Shown: positions 10,683 to 24,939, counted from the first letter of the stretch. The stretch: 64,000 nucleotides of DNA from Cyclina sinensis (GCA_012932295.1 JAAONU010000006.1:29600882-29664881); one strand, 5' to 3'. The notes: generated by a model not told the origin, from the sequence alone. Program-made: numbers and translations.

Positions 10683-13600
10683 GTGATCAGTCGTATTTAG
10701 CAAAGGGCACAGGGGGATCAATAGCCTTATTTAGCAGAGGGCAAAGGGGGATCTGTAGTCTTATTTAGCAAAGGGCACAGGGGGATCAATAGCCTTATTT
10801 AGCAAAGGGCAAAGGGGGATTTGTAGTCTTATTTAACAATGGGCACATGGGGATCAATAGCCTTATTTAGCAATCGGCACAGGGGGATCAATAGCCTTAT
10901 TTAGCAAAGGCCAAAGGAGGATCTGTAGTCTTATTTAACAATGGGCAAAGAGGGATCTGTAGTCTTATTTAGCAAAAGGCACAGAGGGATCAGTAGTCTT
11001 ATTTAGCAAAGGGCAAAGGGGAGTCTGTAGTTTTATTTAACAATGGGCACAGAGGGATCTGTAGTCTTATTTAACAATGGGCACAGAAGGATCTGTAGTC
11101 TTATTTAACAATGGGCACAGAGGGATCTGTAGTCTTATATTGCAATGGGCACAGACGGATCAGTAGTCTTATTTAGCAAAGATCAAAGGGGAGTCTGTAG
11201 TCTTATTTAACAATGGGCACAGAGGGATCTGTAGTCTTATTAAACAATGGGCACAGAAGGATCTGTAGTCATATTTAGAAATGGGCACAGAGGGATCCGT
11301 AGTGTTATTTATAAATGGGCAAAGGGGGATAAGTAGTCTTATTAAGCAAAGGGCACAGAGGGATAAGTAGTCTTATTTAGCAAAGGGCACAGAGGGATAA
11401 ATAGTTTTATTTAGCAATGAGCACAGAGTGATAAATAGTCTTATTTAGCAATGCGAAAAGAGGGATCAGTAGTATTATTTAGCAAAGTACACAGAGGAAT
11501 CTGTAGTCATATTTAGCAAAGGACACAGAGGGATCAGTAATCTTATTTAGCAAAGGGCACAGAGGGATCAGTAGTCTTATATAGTAAAGGGCAAAGAGGG
11601 ATCCGTAGTGTTATTTAGAAATGGGCAAAGGGGGATAAGTAGTCTTATTTTGAAAAGGGCACAGAAGGATAATTAGTCTTTTTTAGCAATGGGCAAAGAG
11701 TGATTTATAGTCTTATTTAGCAACGGGAAAAGAGGGATCTGTAGTCTAATTTAGCAAAGGGCAAAGGGGGATCTGTAGTCTTATTAAGAAAAGGGCACAG
11801 AGGGATCTGTAGTCTTATTTAGCGATGGGCACAGAGGGATCATTAGTTTATTTAGCAAAGGGCAAAGGGGGATCTGTAGTCTTATTTAGCAAAGGGCACA
11901 GAGGGATCAATATTCTTATTTAGCAAAAGGCAAAGGGGGATCTGTATTCTTATTTAGCAAAGGGCATAGATGGATCTGTAGTTTTATTTAGCGACGAGCA
12001 CAGAGGGATCAGTAGTTTTATTTAGCAAAGCGAAAAGAGGGATCTGTAGTCTTTTTCAGCAAAGGGCACAGAGGTATCAATAGTCTTTTTTAGCAATGGG
12101 CACAGAGGTATCAGTAATCTTATTTAGCAATGGGCACAGAGGGATCACTATTATAATTTAGCAATTGGTACAAAGGGATCAGTAGTCTTATTTAGCAATG
12201 GACAAAGGGGGATCAGTACTCTTGTTAAGCAAAGAGCAAAGAGGGATCATTAGCCTAATTAAGCAATGGGCACAGAGGGATCTTTCGTCTTATTTAGCTA
12301 AGGGGAAAGGGGGATCTGTAGTCTTATTTAGCAAAGGGCCCAGAGGGATATATAGTCTTATTTAGCAATGGGCACAGAGGGATCAGTAGTATTATTAAGC
12401 AAAGGGCACAGAGGGATCAGTAATCTTATTCAGCAAAGGGCACAGAGGGATCAGTAGTCTTATAAAGCAAAGGCCAAAGGGGGATCTGTAGTCTAATTTA
12501 TCAAAGGGCACAGAGTGTTATTTAGAAATGGGCAAAGGGGGATTAGTAGACTTATTTAGCAAAGGGCCCAGAGGGATAAATGGTCTCATTAAGCAATGGG
12601 CACAGAGTGATAATTAGCCTTATTCAGCAATCAACACAGAGGAATCAGAAGTTATTTCCCAGAGGGCACAGGGGGATCTGTAGTCTTATTCAGCAAAGAA
12701 CACAGAGGGATCTGTAGTCTTAACTTACAATGGGCACAGAGGTATCTGTAGTCTTATTTAGGAAAGGGCTACGGGGATCAAAAGTCTTATTTAGCAAAGG
12801 ACACAGAGGGATCAGAAGTTTTATTTAGCAAAGGGGGATCTGTAGTCCTATTTAGCAAAGGGCACAGAGGGATCAATGGTCTTATTTAGCAATGGGCACA
12901 GATGGATCTGTAGCCTTATTTAGCAATGGGCACAGAGGGATCACTAGTCTCATTTAGTAATTGGTACAGATGGATCAGTTGTCTTATTAAGCAATGGACA
13001 AAGGGGGATCAGTAGTCTAATTTAGCAATGGACACAGAGGGATCTGTAGTCTTATTCAGCAAAGGGGAAAGGGGGACCTGTAGTCTTATTTAACAATGGA
13101 CACAGAGGGATTTGTAGTCCTATTTGGCAAAGGGCACAGATGGATCTGTAGTCTTATTTAGCAATGGACACAGAGGGATCTGTAGTCTTATTCAGCAAAG
13201 GGCAAAGGGGAATTAGTAGTCTTATTTAACAATGGACACAGAGGGATTTGTAGTCCTATTTACCAAAGGGCACAGATGGATCTGTAGTCTTATTTAGCAA
13301 TGGGCACAGAGGAATCTGTAGTGATATTAAGCAATGGGCAAATTGGGATTAGTAGTCTTTTTTAACCAATGGAAAAAAGGGGATTGGTGGTCTTATTTAG
13401 CAAACGGCACAGAGGGATTAATAGTCTTATTTAGCAATGGGCACAGAGAGATCAGTAGTCTTACTTAGCAATGGGCACATAGGGATCAGTAGCCTAATTT
13501 AGGAATGGGCACAGAGGGATCTGTAGTCTTATTTAGCAAAGGGGAAAGGGGGATCTGTAGTCATTTTTAACAATGGACACAGATGGATCTGTAGTCTTAT

Positions 13601-16600
13601 TTAGCAATGGGCACAGACGGATCTATAGTCTTATTTAGCAATGGACACAGAGGGATCATTAGTCTTATTAACAATGGGCAAAGGGGGATTTGTAGTCTTT
13701 TTTAGCAATGGGCAAAGGGGGATTGGTAGTCTTTTTTAGGAAAGAACACAGAGGGATCAATAGTCTTATTTAGCAATTAGCACAAATGGATCAGTAGTCT
13801 TATTTAGTTTTGGGCAGTCTTATTAGGTAATGGGCAATGGGCGATCAGTAGTCTTTTTAAACAAAGGGCAAAGAGGGATCAGTAGCCTGATTTAGCAATA
13901 GGAACATAGGGATCTGTTGTCTTATTTAGCTAAGGGGAAAGGGGGATCTGTAGTCTTATTTAAAAATGGGCACAGAAGGATCTGTAGTCTTATTTAGCAA
14001 TGGGCACAGAGGGATCTGTAGCCTTATTTAGCAAAGGGCAAAGGGGATCTGTAGTATTATTTAGCAATGGGTACAGAGGAATCTGTAGTCTTGTTTAGCA
14101 ATGGGCAAAGGGGGATTAGTAGTCTTTTCTAGCAATGGGCAAAGGGGGATCTGTAGTCTTATTTAGCAAAAGACAACGATCAGTAGTCTTATTTAGCAAT
14201 GGGCACAGGGGGATAAGTTGTCTTATTTAACAATGGGCACAGAGGGGTCAGTAGTCTTATTTAGCAATGGGCAGTCTTATTGAGCAATGGGCAAAGGGGG
14301 ATCAGTAGTCTTATTAAACAAAGAGCACAGAGGGATCAGTAGTCTTATTTAGCAAAGGGCAAAGAGGGATCTGTAGTCTTATTTAGCAATGGGCACAGAG
14401 GGATCTGAAGTGTTATTTAGGAATAGGCAAAGGGGGATCAGTAGTCTTATTTAGCAAAGGGCACAGAGGAATCAATAAACTTATTTAGCAATGGGCACAG
14501 AGGGATAAGTAATATTATTTAACAATTGGCGCAGAGGGATCAGTTGTCTTATTTAGCAATTGGCAGTCTTATACAACAATGGGGAAAGGGGATCTGTATT
14601 CTAATTAAGCAAAAAGCATAGAGAGATCATTAGTCTTATTTAGCCAAGGAAAAAAATGGGACATGTAGTCTTATTTAGCAATGGACAAACAGGGATCAGT
14701 AGTCTTATTTAGCAATTAGCACAGAGGGATCTGTAGTCTTATTTGGCAAAGGGCAAAGAGGGATCTGTAGTCTTATTTAGCAAAGGGCAAAGAGGGATTT
14801 GTAGCCTTATTTAGCATAGGGCAAAGGGGGATCAGTAGTCTTATTTTACAATGGGCAAAGGGGGATAAGTAGTCTTATTTAACAATGGGCACAGAGGGGT
14901 CAGTTGTCTTATTAAGCAATGGGCAGTCTTATTTAGCAATGGGCAAAGGGGGATCAGTACTCTTATAAAACAAAGAGCACAGAGGGATCAGTAGTCTTAT
15001 TTAGCAAAGGGCAAAGAGGGATCTGTAGTCTTATTTAGCAATGGGCACAGAGGGATCTGAAGTCTTATTAAGGAATAGGCAAAGGGGGATCAGTAGTCTT
15101 CTTTAGCAAAGGGCACAGAGGGATCAATAAACTTATTTAGCAATGGGCACAGAGGGATAAATAGTATTATTCAGCAATTGGCACAGAGGGATCAGTAGTC
15201 TTATTTAGCAATTGGCAGTCTTATTTAACAATGGGGAAAGGGGGATCTGTAATCTAATTAAGCAAAAAGCATAGAGAGATCATTAGTCTTACTTAGCCAA
15301 GGAAAAGGGGGGACATGTAGTCTTTTTTAGCAAAGGGCACAAAGGGGCAATAGTCTTATTTCGCAATGGACAAAGAGGGATCAGTAGTCTTATTTAGCAA
15401 TGGGCACAGAGGGATCATTAGTCTTATTAAGTGAAGGAAAAAGGGGGAACTGTAGTCTTATTCAGCAAAGGGCACAGAGGGATCTGTAGTCTTTTTTAGC
15501 ATTGGGCACAGAGGGATCAATAGTCTTATTTAGCAAAAGGCAAAGGGGGATCTGAAGTCTTTTTTAGCAAAGGGAACAGAGGGATCAGTAGTCTTATTTA
15601 GCAATGGGCACAGACGGATTTGTAGTCTTATTTAGCAATGGGCACAGAGGGATCACTATTCTCATTTAGCAATTGGTACAGAGGGATCAGTAGTCTTATT
15701 TAGCAATGAACAAAGGGGGATCAGTACTCTTATTAAGGAAAGAGCAAAGTCTGCAAAGAGGGATCATTAGCCTAATTAAGCAATGGGCACAGAGGGATCT
15801 GTCGTCTTATTTAGCAAAGGGGAAAGGGGGATCTGTAGTCTTATTTAGCAAAGGGCGCAGAGGGATATATAGTCTTATTTAGTAATGGGCACAGAGGGAT
15901 CAGTAGTATTATTAAGCAAAGGGCACAGAGGGATCTGTAGTCTTAATAAGCAAAGGGCTCAGAGGGATCAGTAATCTTATTCAGCAAAGGGCACAGAGGG
16001 ATCAGTAGTCTTATAAAGCAAAGGGCAAAGGGGGACCTGTAGTCTTATTGATCAAAGGCCACAGAGGGATATGAGTGTTATTTAGAAGTGGGTAAAGGGG
16101 GATTAGTAGTCTTATTTAGCAAAGGGCCCAGAGGAATAAAAAGTGTTATTAAGCAATGGGCACAGAGTGATTAATAGCCTTATTTAGCAATCCGCACAGA
16201 GGAATCAGAAGTTATTTCCCTGAGGGCAAAGGGGGATCTGTAGTCTTATTTAGCAAAGGGCACAGAGGGATCAATAAACTTATTTAGCAATGGGCACAGA
16301 GGGATAAGTAGTATTATTTAGCAATTGGCGCAGAGGGATCAGTAGTCTTATTTAGCAATTGGCAGTCTTATTTTACATGGGGAAAGGGGGACCTGTAATC
16401 TAATTAAGCAAAAAGCATAGAGAGATCATTAGTCTTATTTTGCCGAGGAAAAAGGGGGACATGTAGTCTTATTTAGCAAAGGGCACAGAGGGGCCAATAG
16501 TCTTATTTAGCAATGGACAAAGAGGGATCAGTAGTCTTATTTAGCAAAAGGCAAAGGGGGATCTGTGATCTTATTTAGCAAAGGGCACAGAGGGATCAGT

Positions 16601-16611
16601 AGTCTTATTTA
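10683..16611. repeat. 34-bp minisatellite, about 5.9 kb
   Basis: About 170 head-to-tail copies of a 34-bp unit, consensus roughly GTAGTCTTATTTAGCAAWGG then GCACAGAGGGATCW. Variants alternate GCACAGAG with GCAAAGGG, and GATCAGT with GATCTGT. Higher-order structure exists: rare variants such as the truncated GGGCAGTCTTATT unit recur near 14270, 14920 and 16360 with the same neighbours, and the block near 12130-12650 recurs near 15650-16210. The period is not a multiple of three and no long frame survives. Confidence 0.95.
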
Positions 16612-17335
16612 TGGCAAGAGACAGACCATTTATCTTATGATGATAAAGACAATTTATCAGTGCCTTGTTAATTTTGTCACTCGTTACATTCATTTAAAAC
16701 AACTGTTTTTTCTGGAGTCTGCTCTTTTATACCTTGTTTTCAAAATTTGTAATTTAGTTCTCTTTTCTGCTGTGTGACTTTCTAGAAAATACCCATCTGA
16801 TTTTATTATCTGTAAAAACCAAAAAGACTATGTTTTCACATCTTAATTATGTATATTTTATGCACCAGATAACTGTTTATGCCATTTTAATTTATAACAA
16901 TCTTCTTGATTTTCTTGTTTTCCTCATCATTTCTTACCTTTATTATTTTCTGATTATTATTATCATTATTATCATCATCATCATTATAATTCACTCTTAC
17001 TTTATGGACTAAGTTAAATTTACCATAACCTACCAGATAAGATTAACTGAAAAAACATGACAACAATGATATCATAACTAAAATCCTTACACCCACCTCA
17101 ACACATAACAGAGGACCACCATGACACCACAACCAACAAACACTGAAAACATGAAGACCTATTCAATGCAAAGACATTAACAACAACATTACAACAACTT
17201 CCACTAAAAACAATTATAACAACATAACCACTGAGACCATTATGACCACTAAGACCGAAACAATGCCATGATTGTTAAAATTGAACACAATGAACAAAAA
17301 CACTATCACGATGTCTAATCTACATCACAATAAAA
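16612..17335. other. AT-rich spacer between the two minisatellites
   Basis: Contains a TTA/TCA trinucleotide microsatellite at about 16950-16990. From about 17090 the text becomes rich in ACCACCA and AACAAC, degenerate margin of the next array. No gene. Confidence 0.6.
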
Positions 17336-17339
17336 CGAT

Positions 17340-20300
17340 CAAGAACACCATCACATCCCAGCAAAATAAAACACAATCACACTTTCAAAACACTATCAGA
17401 TCCACGCAAAATATAAAAAAACAACACCGTCACATACCAGCATTATAACTAACAAAAACATCACATAACAGCACTAGAAAAAACAACACCATCACATACC
17501 AGCACAATGGCTGGCGTCACTATCACATCCCAGCAGAGCAAAAACACTATCAAAATCCAGTAAAAACAACACCATCACACCCTAGCACAATGACCAACAC
17601 ACTATCAAATCCCAGCATAATGACTTACAACACCATCACATCCTAGCACAATGTCCAACACAATATCACATCCCAGCATAATGACTTACAACACCATCAC
17701 ATTCCAGCACAATGACCAACAACACCATCATAACCAAGCACAAAGACCAACAACACCATCATAAACCAGCACAATGACCAACACAACCATTATAACCCAG
17801 AACAAGACCATCACCACCATCATAACCCAAAACAATGACCAACAGCACAATCATAACCCAGCACAATGACAAACAACACCATCATAACCCAGCACAATGA
17901 CCAACACCATCATCATAACCCAGCACACGGACCAACACCACCATCATAACACAGCACAAAGACCAACACCACCATCACATCCCAGCACAATGACCAACAC
18001 CACCATCACATCCCAGCACAATGACCAACACAACATCATCACATCCTAGCACAATGACCAACACAACCATCATATTCCAGCACAATGACCAACACCACTA
18101 TCACGTCCCAGCACAATGACCAACAGCAATATCATAACCCGGCACAATGACCAACACAAACCATCATATCCTTGCACAATGACAAACACCATCATTAATC
18201 CTAACAAATGTCAACACCACCATCAATAACCCAGCACAATGACCAACAGCACCATCATATCCAAGCACAATGACCAACACCATCATTAATACTAACAAAT
18301 GCCAACACCACCATCAATAACCCAGCACAATGACCAACAGCACCATCACATCCCAGCACAATGACCAACACGACCACCACCACAATCCATTCAAACGACC
18401 AACAACACCATTACATCCCAGAACAATGACCAACAACGCCACCACAATCCAGTCAAAAGACCAACCACACCGTCACATCCACGCACAATGACCAACACTA
18501 CCACCACAATCCAGTCAAAAGACCAACAACATCATCAAACACCAGCATAATGACCAACACACTATCACATCCCAGCAGAATGACTAACAACACCATCACA
18601 TCCAAGCACAATGACAATTACACTATCACATCCCAGCACAATGACTTACAACACCATCAAATCCCAGCACAATGGCCAAAAACACAATCATAAACCAGCA
18701 CAAAGACCATCACCACCATCATAAACCAGAACAATGACAAACATCACCATCATAACCAAGTAAAATGACCAACACCACAATCAAAACCCAGCACAATGAC
18801 CAACACCAACATCATAACCCAGCATAAAGTCCATCGCCACAATCATAACCCAGCACAATGACCAACAACACAAACATAACCCAGCATAATGACCAACAAC
18901 ACCATCATAACCCAGCACAAAGACCAACAACACCATCATAACCCAGCACAAAGACCAACACCACCATCATTACCCAGCACAAATACCAACAACACTATCA
19001 CAATCCAGCACAATAACCAACAACACCATCACATCCTTGCATAATGACCAACAATACCATCATTACCTAGCACAAAGACCATCATCACCATCATAACCCA
19101 GCACAATGACCAACACCACCATCATAACACAGCACAAAGACAAACACCACCATCACAGCCCAGCACAAAGACCATCATCACCATCATAACCCAGCACAAT
19201 GACCAACACCACCATCATAAAACAGCACAAAGACAAACACCACCATCACATCCCAGCACAATGAATAACAACACCATCACATCCCATCACAATGACCAAC
19301 ACAACATCATCACATCCTAGCACAATAACCAACACAAACATCACATTCCAGCACAATGACCAACACCACCATCACGTCCCAGCACAATGACCAACACCAA
19401 TGTCATAACCCAGCACAATAACCAACACAAACCATCATATTCTAGCACAATGACTAATACCATCATTAACCCTAACAAAGACCAACACCAATACATTCCA
19501 GCACAATGACCAACAACACCATCACATCCAAGCACAATGACAATTACACTATCACATCCCAGCATAATGACTTACAACACCATCACATCCCAGCACAATG
19601 GCCAACAACACAATCATAAACCAGCACAAAGACCATCACCACCATCATAAACCAGAACAATGCCAAACATCACCATCATAACCAAGTAAAATGACCAACA
19701 CCACAATCAAAACCCAGCAAAAATGACCAACACCACCATCATAACCCAGCATAAAGTCCATCGCCACAATCATAACCCAGCACAATGACCAACAACACAA
19801 ACATAACCCAGCATAATGACCAACAACACCATCATAACCCAGCACAAAGACCAACACCACCATCATTACCCAGCACAAATACCAACAACACTATCACAAT
19901 CTAGCACAATAACCAACAACATCATCACATCCTTGCATAATGACCAACAATACCATCATTACCTAGCACAAAGACCATCATCACCATCATAACCCAGCAC
20001 AATGACCAACACCACCATCATAACACAGCACAAAGACAAACACCACCATCACAGCCCAGCACAAAGACCATCATCACCATCATAACCCAGCACAATGACC
20101 AACACCACCATCATAAAACAGCACAAAGACAAACACCACCATCACATCCCAGCACAATGACTAACAACACCATCACATCCCATCACAATGACCAACACAA
20201 CATCATCACATCCTAGCACAATAACCAACACAAACATCACATTCTAGCACAATGACCAACACCACCATCACGTCCCAGCACAATGACCAACACCAATGTC

Positions 20301-22261
20301 ATAACCCAGCACAATAACCAACACAAACCATCATATCCTAGCACAATGACTAATACCATCATTAACCCTAACAAAGACCAACACCAATACATTCCAGCAC
20401 AATGACCAACACAACATCATCACATCCTAGCACAATAACCAACACAAACATCACATTCCAGCACAATGACCAACACCACCATCACGTCCCAGCACAATGA
20501 CCAACACCAATGTCATAACCCAGCACAATAACCAACACAAACCATCATATCCTAGCACAATGACTAATACCATCATTAACCCTAACAAAGACCAACACCA
20601 ATACATTCCAGCACAATGACCAACAACACCATCACATCCAAGCACAATGACAATTACACTATCACATCCCAGCATAATGACTTACAACACCATCACATCC
20701 CAGCACAATGGCCAACAACACAATCATAAACCAGCACAAAGACCATCACCACCATCATAAACCAGAACAATGCCAAACATCACCATCATAACCAAGTAAA
20801 ATGACCAACACCACAATCAAAACCCAGCAAAAATGACCAACACCACCATCATAACCCAGCATAAAGTCCATCGCCACAATCATAACCCAGCACAATGACC
20901 AACAACACAAACATAACCCAGCATAATGACCAACAACACCATCATAACCCAGCACAAAGACCAACACCACCATCATTACCCAGCACAAATACCAACAACA
21001 CTATCACAATCTAGCACAATAACCAACAACATCATCACATCCTTGCATAATGACCAACAATACCATCATTACCTAGCACAAAGACCATCATCACCATCAT
21101 AACCCAGCACAATGACCAACACCACCATCATAACACAGCACAAAGACAAACACCACCATCACAGCCCAGCACAAAGACCATCATCACCATCATAACCCAG
21201 CACAATGACCAACACCACCATCATAAAACAGCACAAAGACAAACACCACCATCACATCCCAGCACAATGACTAACAACACCATCACATCCCATCACAATG
21301 ACCAACACAACATCATCACATCCTAGCACAATAACCAACACAAACATCACATTCTAGCACAATGACCAACACCACCATCACGTCCCAGCACAATGACCAA
21401 CACCAATGTCATAACCCAGCACAATAACCAACACAAACCATCATATCCTAGCACAATGACTAATACCATCATTAACCCTAACAAAGACCAACACCAATAC
21501 ATTCCAGCACAATGACCAACAGCAGCATCACATTCCAGCACAATGACCACCACCACCACCACCACCACAATCCATTCAAACGACAAACAACACTATTACA
21601 TCCCAGAACAATGACCATCAACACCACCACAATCCAGTCAAAAGAGCAACAACACCATCACATTCCATCACAATGACCAACACCACCATCACGTCCAAGC
21701 ACAATGACCACCACCACCATCATAACCAAGCACAATGACCAACACCACCATCACATCCCAGCACAATGACTAACACCACCACTATCCATTCAAACAACCA
21801 AGAACACCAATACATTTCAGCACAATGACCAACAGCACCACCACAATCCAGTCAAAAGACCAACAACACCATCACATCCCAGAACAATGACCAACAACAC
21901 CACCAAAATTCAGTCAAAAGACAAACAGCAACAACAACACATCCCATCACAATGACCAACAACACCACAACAATCCAGTCAAAAGACCAACAACACCATC
22001 ACATCCCAGCACAATGACCAACAACACCACTACAATCCAGTCAAAAGACCAACAACACCATCACATCCCAGCACAATGACCAACACATCCCTGCACAATG
22101 ACCAACAACACCACAACAATCCAGTCAAAAGTCCAACAACACCATCACATCCCAGCACAATGACCAACAACACCACTACAATCCAGTCAAAATACCAACA
22201 ACACCATCACATTCCAGCACAATGATCAACAACACCACCACAATCCAGTCAAAAGATAAAC
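17340..22261. repeat. 31-bp minisatellite with higher-order duplication
   Basis: Tandem unit of about 31 bp, consensus ACCATCACATCCCAGCACAA then TGACCAACAAC, with CATAACCCAG and CACAATCCAGTCAAAAG variants grouped in blocks. Minus-strand open frames in it (runs of V, L, G, D, C) are artefacts of the repeat. The array resumes beyond a SINE insertion and fades out near 22770. Confidence 0.95.
19291..21510. repeat. Two adjacent 1,110-bp higher-order repeat copies
   Basis: Sequence at 19291-20400 recurs at 20401-21510 with an exact offset of 1,110 bp and almost no differences (for example one base near 19441/20551). A more diverged relative of part of this block lies earlier, around 18640-19000. 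This indicates a recent unequal exchange or an assembly duplication within the 31-bp array. Confidence 0.9.
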
Positions 22262-22277
22262 AACAACAACACATCCT
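22262..22277. repeat. Left target-site duplication of SINE
   Basis: AACAACAACACATCCT; 14 of 16 bases match 22498-22513 on the other side of the SINE. The host array is itself repetitive, which weakens this slightly. Confidence 0.55.
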
Positions 22278-22497
22278 TAGTTTATACCAAATTTATTTTA
22301 GTTCGATTGTGTAGGAAGCTTAATTTTTAGCTTATAGACACACTCTCGAATCCATTCCTGGAACTAACCAGTATTAGCAATGAGTGTAAAGTTTCTTGCT
22401 GAAGGAAACAATGGCTTGCTCCTGACTGGGTTTGAACCCGGGCGGCTAGTAATCTTTTGACTTCTAGTCTGACGCGTTGACCACTCGGCCTCGCCGC
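22278..22497 (-). mobile_element. tRNA-derived SINE inside the 31-bp array
   Basis: About 220 bp. On the minus strand it starts GCGGCGAGGCCGAGTGGTCA, a class-II (Ser/Leu-like) tRNA head with an A box (GGCCGAGTGG). About 35 bases later comes a B box (GGGTTCAAACCC). The 3' acceptor half does not pair with the 5' end, so this is not a functional tRNA. The body continues (CAGTAAGCC-like text, then GTTAGTTCCAGGAATGG) to an AT-rich tail with TTTGGTATAAACTA. It differs from the SINE at 62245. The flanks carry a near-match direct repeat. Probably pol III transcribed when intact. Confidence 0.75.
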
Positions 22498-22513
22498 AAC
22501 CACAGCACATCCT

Positions 22514-22770
22514 AGCACAAAGACCAATAACTACACAACAATCCAGCACAAAGACAAGCAACACCATTACATACCAACACAAAGACCAACAAAACAATCA
22601 CATACCAGCAGAATTACCAACAACACTATCATAACAACCAACAAAACCATCACAGTGACCAACAACACCATTACATACTAATATAAAGACCAACAACACA
22701 ATCATATACCAGAAGAATTACCAGCAACACAATCATAATGACCAACAACACCATCACATCCATCTAGTCA
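22514..22770. repeat. Continuation of the 31-bp minisatellite
   Basis: Diverged units (AGCACAAAGACCAAYAAC, CATTACATACCAAC) after the SINE, fading by about 22770. Confidence 0.8.
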
Positions 22771-24730
22771 ACCATGCATTTATCAAAACAAAATGACCAA
22801 CAACATACAATCAAAACAATCCTATATTCAGCATTACAGAACAGTCAACAATGCCACTACAACTGTTAAGTATCATGTATTTATCACAACAAAGTGATAA
22901 GAAATATTACTGTATCCATCAAAACTAACAACAAATCATGATGTAAAAGCTACAACACAAAATTAAAGCTTTATAGCCACACAAGCACTAAAATAATGAT
23001 GGAATCATTTCATTGATACAGCATCCAACACTACCACTACTTACTACTGTCATCATTTCATAACATTTATTTTCATTATCAAAAATATTATATTTTTTTA
23101 TCATTTTCTTTCTTTTTTATTTCATTTTATATATCATATGTACATGTTTTTGAAAACAGCTGTTCCCCTTTTCTTTTGGTTGACATCATAAAAGAATCTT
23201 ACTCATTATCATTCTCACTGTTGTTGGTTTTTTTTAAATCAGGGACAATAAAGCTCTTTCAGTTGTTTGTTATAGTTTTCCATATAATATTGATTTTATA
23301 ATTGCTTAATCTTCTATTGGTTATTTTTAATTTATTCTGAGTAACACTAAAAATGCTTGGCATACATGGTCGGAGTCACTAAAGACTCACTAAATCCTCA
23401 AGCTAGAGGTCTAAATTACACATGTTAACTATTTCTCTATTTGTTGTTTTCAAAACCTCACTCATCTACATAGATATGTCCTGGAAAGAAGAGACAAAAT
23501 AAATTCAAGTTTTGTTTTTAAAAAAAAACGACAAAGTTGGGTCAGCAGGCTTAGTCTGTATCTGTAATTTAAATAACAGCAGTGTCTCATTAAATTATAT
23601 CGTAAGATTAACAAAATCTATATTACAGATTTTCAGAAATCATTTTTTCATTTGTTTTGCACTTTCAGTTACCTCCCCTGTATAATATTGCTCTAGCTAG
23701 CTGCTAAGTGTGCATTTAAAAAACAAGCGTTGCAGGGGTTTTTTTTATAATGGCAATAATATGTCATCTTAAAAACACAACAAAGCTGTATTTACCGTAG
23801 TTTCAGCATTAATCCACTGGCTGACAACAACCCAACCACTGATGATTCCAATACCACTTAATCATCAACCTTTAAAGGATTTCTTCCATGTTATAACAAT
23901 TCTATATAATTAAGGTAAAATACACTGTCTTTGAGAATTATTCATAGTTTCGAATACATAAAAAACATCATCTTCTAACATTTAAAACTTTTATCAAAGG
24001 TCAATTAGCAAAAAACATGTTGATGTTAATGAAATTTACGGTGGCTGATATTTTTGGCCATTTATATGAATTCACAAAAACCACGAACATTTCCATATCA
24101 CAAACTTTACCACTTACAGAGCACCTTAGGCACTCTTGTTGTTAAAGGGATATACAGGCAAAAGTTTATGCTTTATTTCTCGTTTCTTCAATAAATGTGA
24201 TCGAAATAAATACAATCATTAGTCCCAGTAAAAAAGATTTCCTTTTATTAATTTACTTTCTGTAAAGGAAGGTTCAAATATTTACATTCAAGCCCGCATT
24301 TCACTTTATTTATAAGGACAAACATACTTAGAATTAAAGTTCTTCATATTGAATGTCATTTGAGCAAATAATATCAGTTTTAATTACTAGGGCATTCATT
24401 TGCCTGTGTATCCCTTTAAAAGATATATTGCATTGTAATGAGTTTAGGTGTTTCATCAAAAACTAGCTCGTATTTATATGAAGAACAGTAAAAAAATAAC
24501 ATCTTTAACCTGGGCATGAATCACCAAAATAAGATTTTCCAACAGTATGAGAACATATTAGGGCCTGCATATTTCTACACTGGAAAATGTAATTTGATTT
24601 TTCCCGTAAATATATATGTCATGATGAGCATATCTGCCATGTTTTATCTCAAGTTTCTAAAATCTCTACAAGTAGGGACCCTCATGAATGAAAGGTACTT
24701 TCTAAATGTAAAATTCAAGAAATTTCTTAC
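22771..24730. other. AT-rich, no gene established
   Basis: Long T- and A-rich tracts. On the minus strand near 23880-23797 a short open stretch reads GWVVVSQWINAETT before a GTAAAT donor-like site, but no acceptor gives a consistent phase with nearby exons, so it is not called. Confidence 0.4.
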
Positions 24731-24821
24731 CAGATTTTCCACATGTTTCCTGTGCTTGTAATGCATGGCCACAAAAACAGATGTCATCTGGTTATACCTC
24801 TTCCATAGCTGGTTAAAAAAC
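24731..24821 (-). CDS. Candidate internal coding exon, gene not recognised
   Basis: 91 bp between very good splice sites on the minus strand: acceptor TTGTTTTTTCTTTCCTGGCAG and donor CTG|GTAAGAAAT. The first base completes a codon from an earlier exon (phase 2 in), then 30 codons read FFNQLWKRYNQMTSVFVAMH and YKHRKHVENL, ending in phase 0. The peptide is aromatic and basic with no repeat character; the same frame stays open past the donor only by chance. Neighbouring exons were not found with confidence. I do not recognise the family. Confidence 0.5.
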
Positions 24822-24939
24822 CTGCCAGGAAAGAAAAAACAATAATTGTATGAAGCTTTAATTTTACTTGTAAAGTCACTCCAATATAATTTATAAACCG
24901 ACATGCAAACAAGATGGGGAATCACATGATCAGACAAGT

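Noticed and set aside
10683..16611. Regular direct repeats resembling a CRISPR array
   Set aside because: Units are directly tandem without unique spacers, diverge continuously, and the context is eukaryotic.
19341..21586. Minus-strand frames rich in V, L, G, D, C within the 31-bp array
   Set aside because: Products of the minisatellite; identical frames recur at exactly 1,110 bp.
22420..22497. Functional tRNA gene on the minus strand
   Set aside because: The D-arm and T-loop look right but the acceptor halves do not pair and a SINE body follows.
23797..23880. Exon reading GWVVVSQWINAETT on the minus strand
   Set aside because: Donor-like end is present but none of the possible acceptors gives a phase compatible with the exon at 24821-24731 or the tail exon at 10421-10357.
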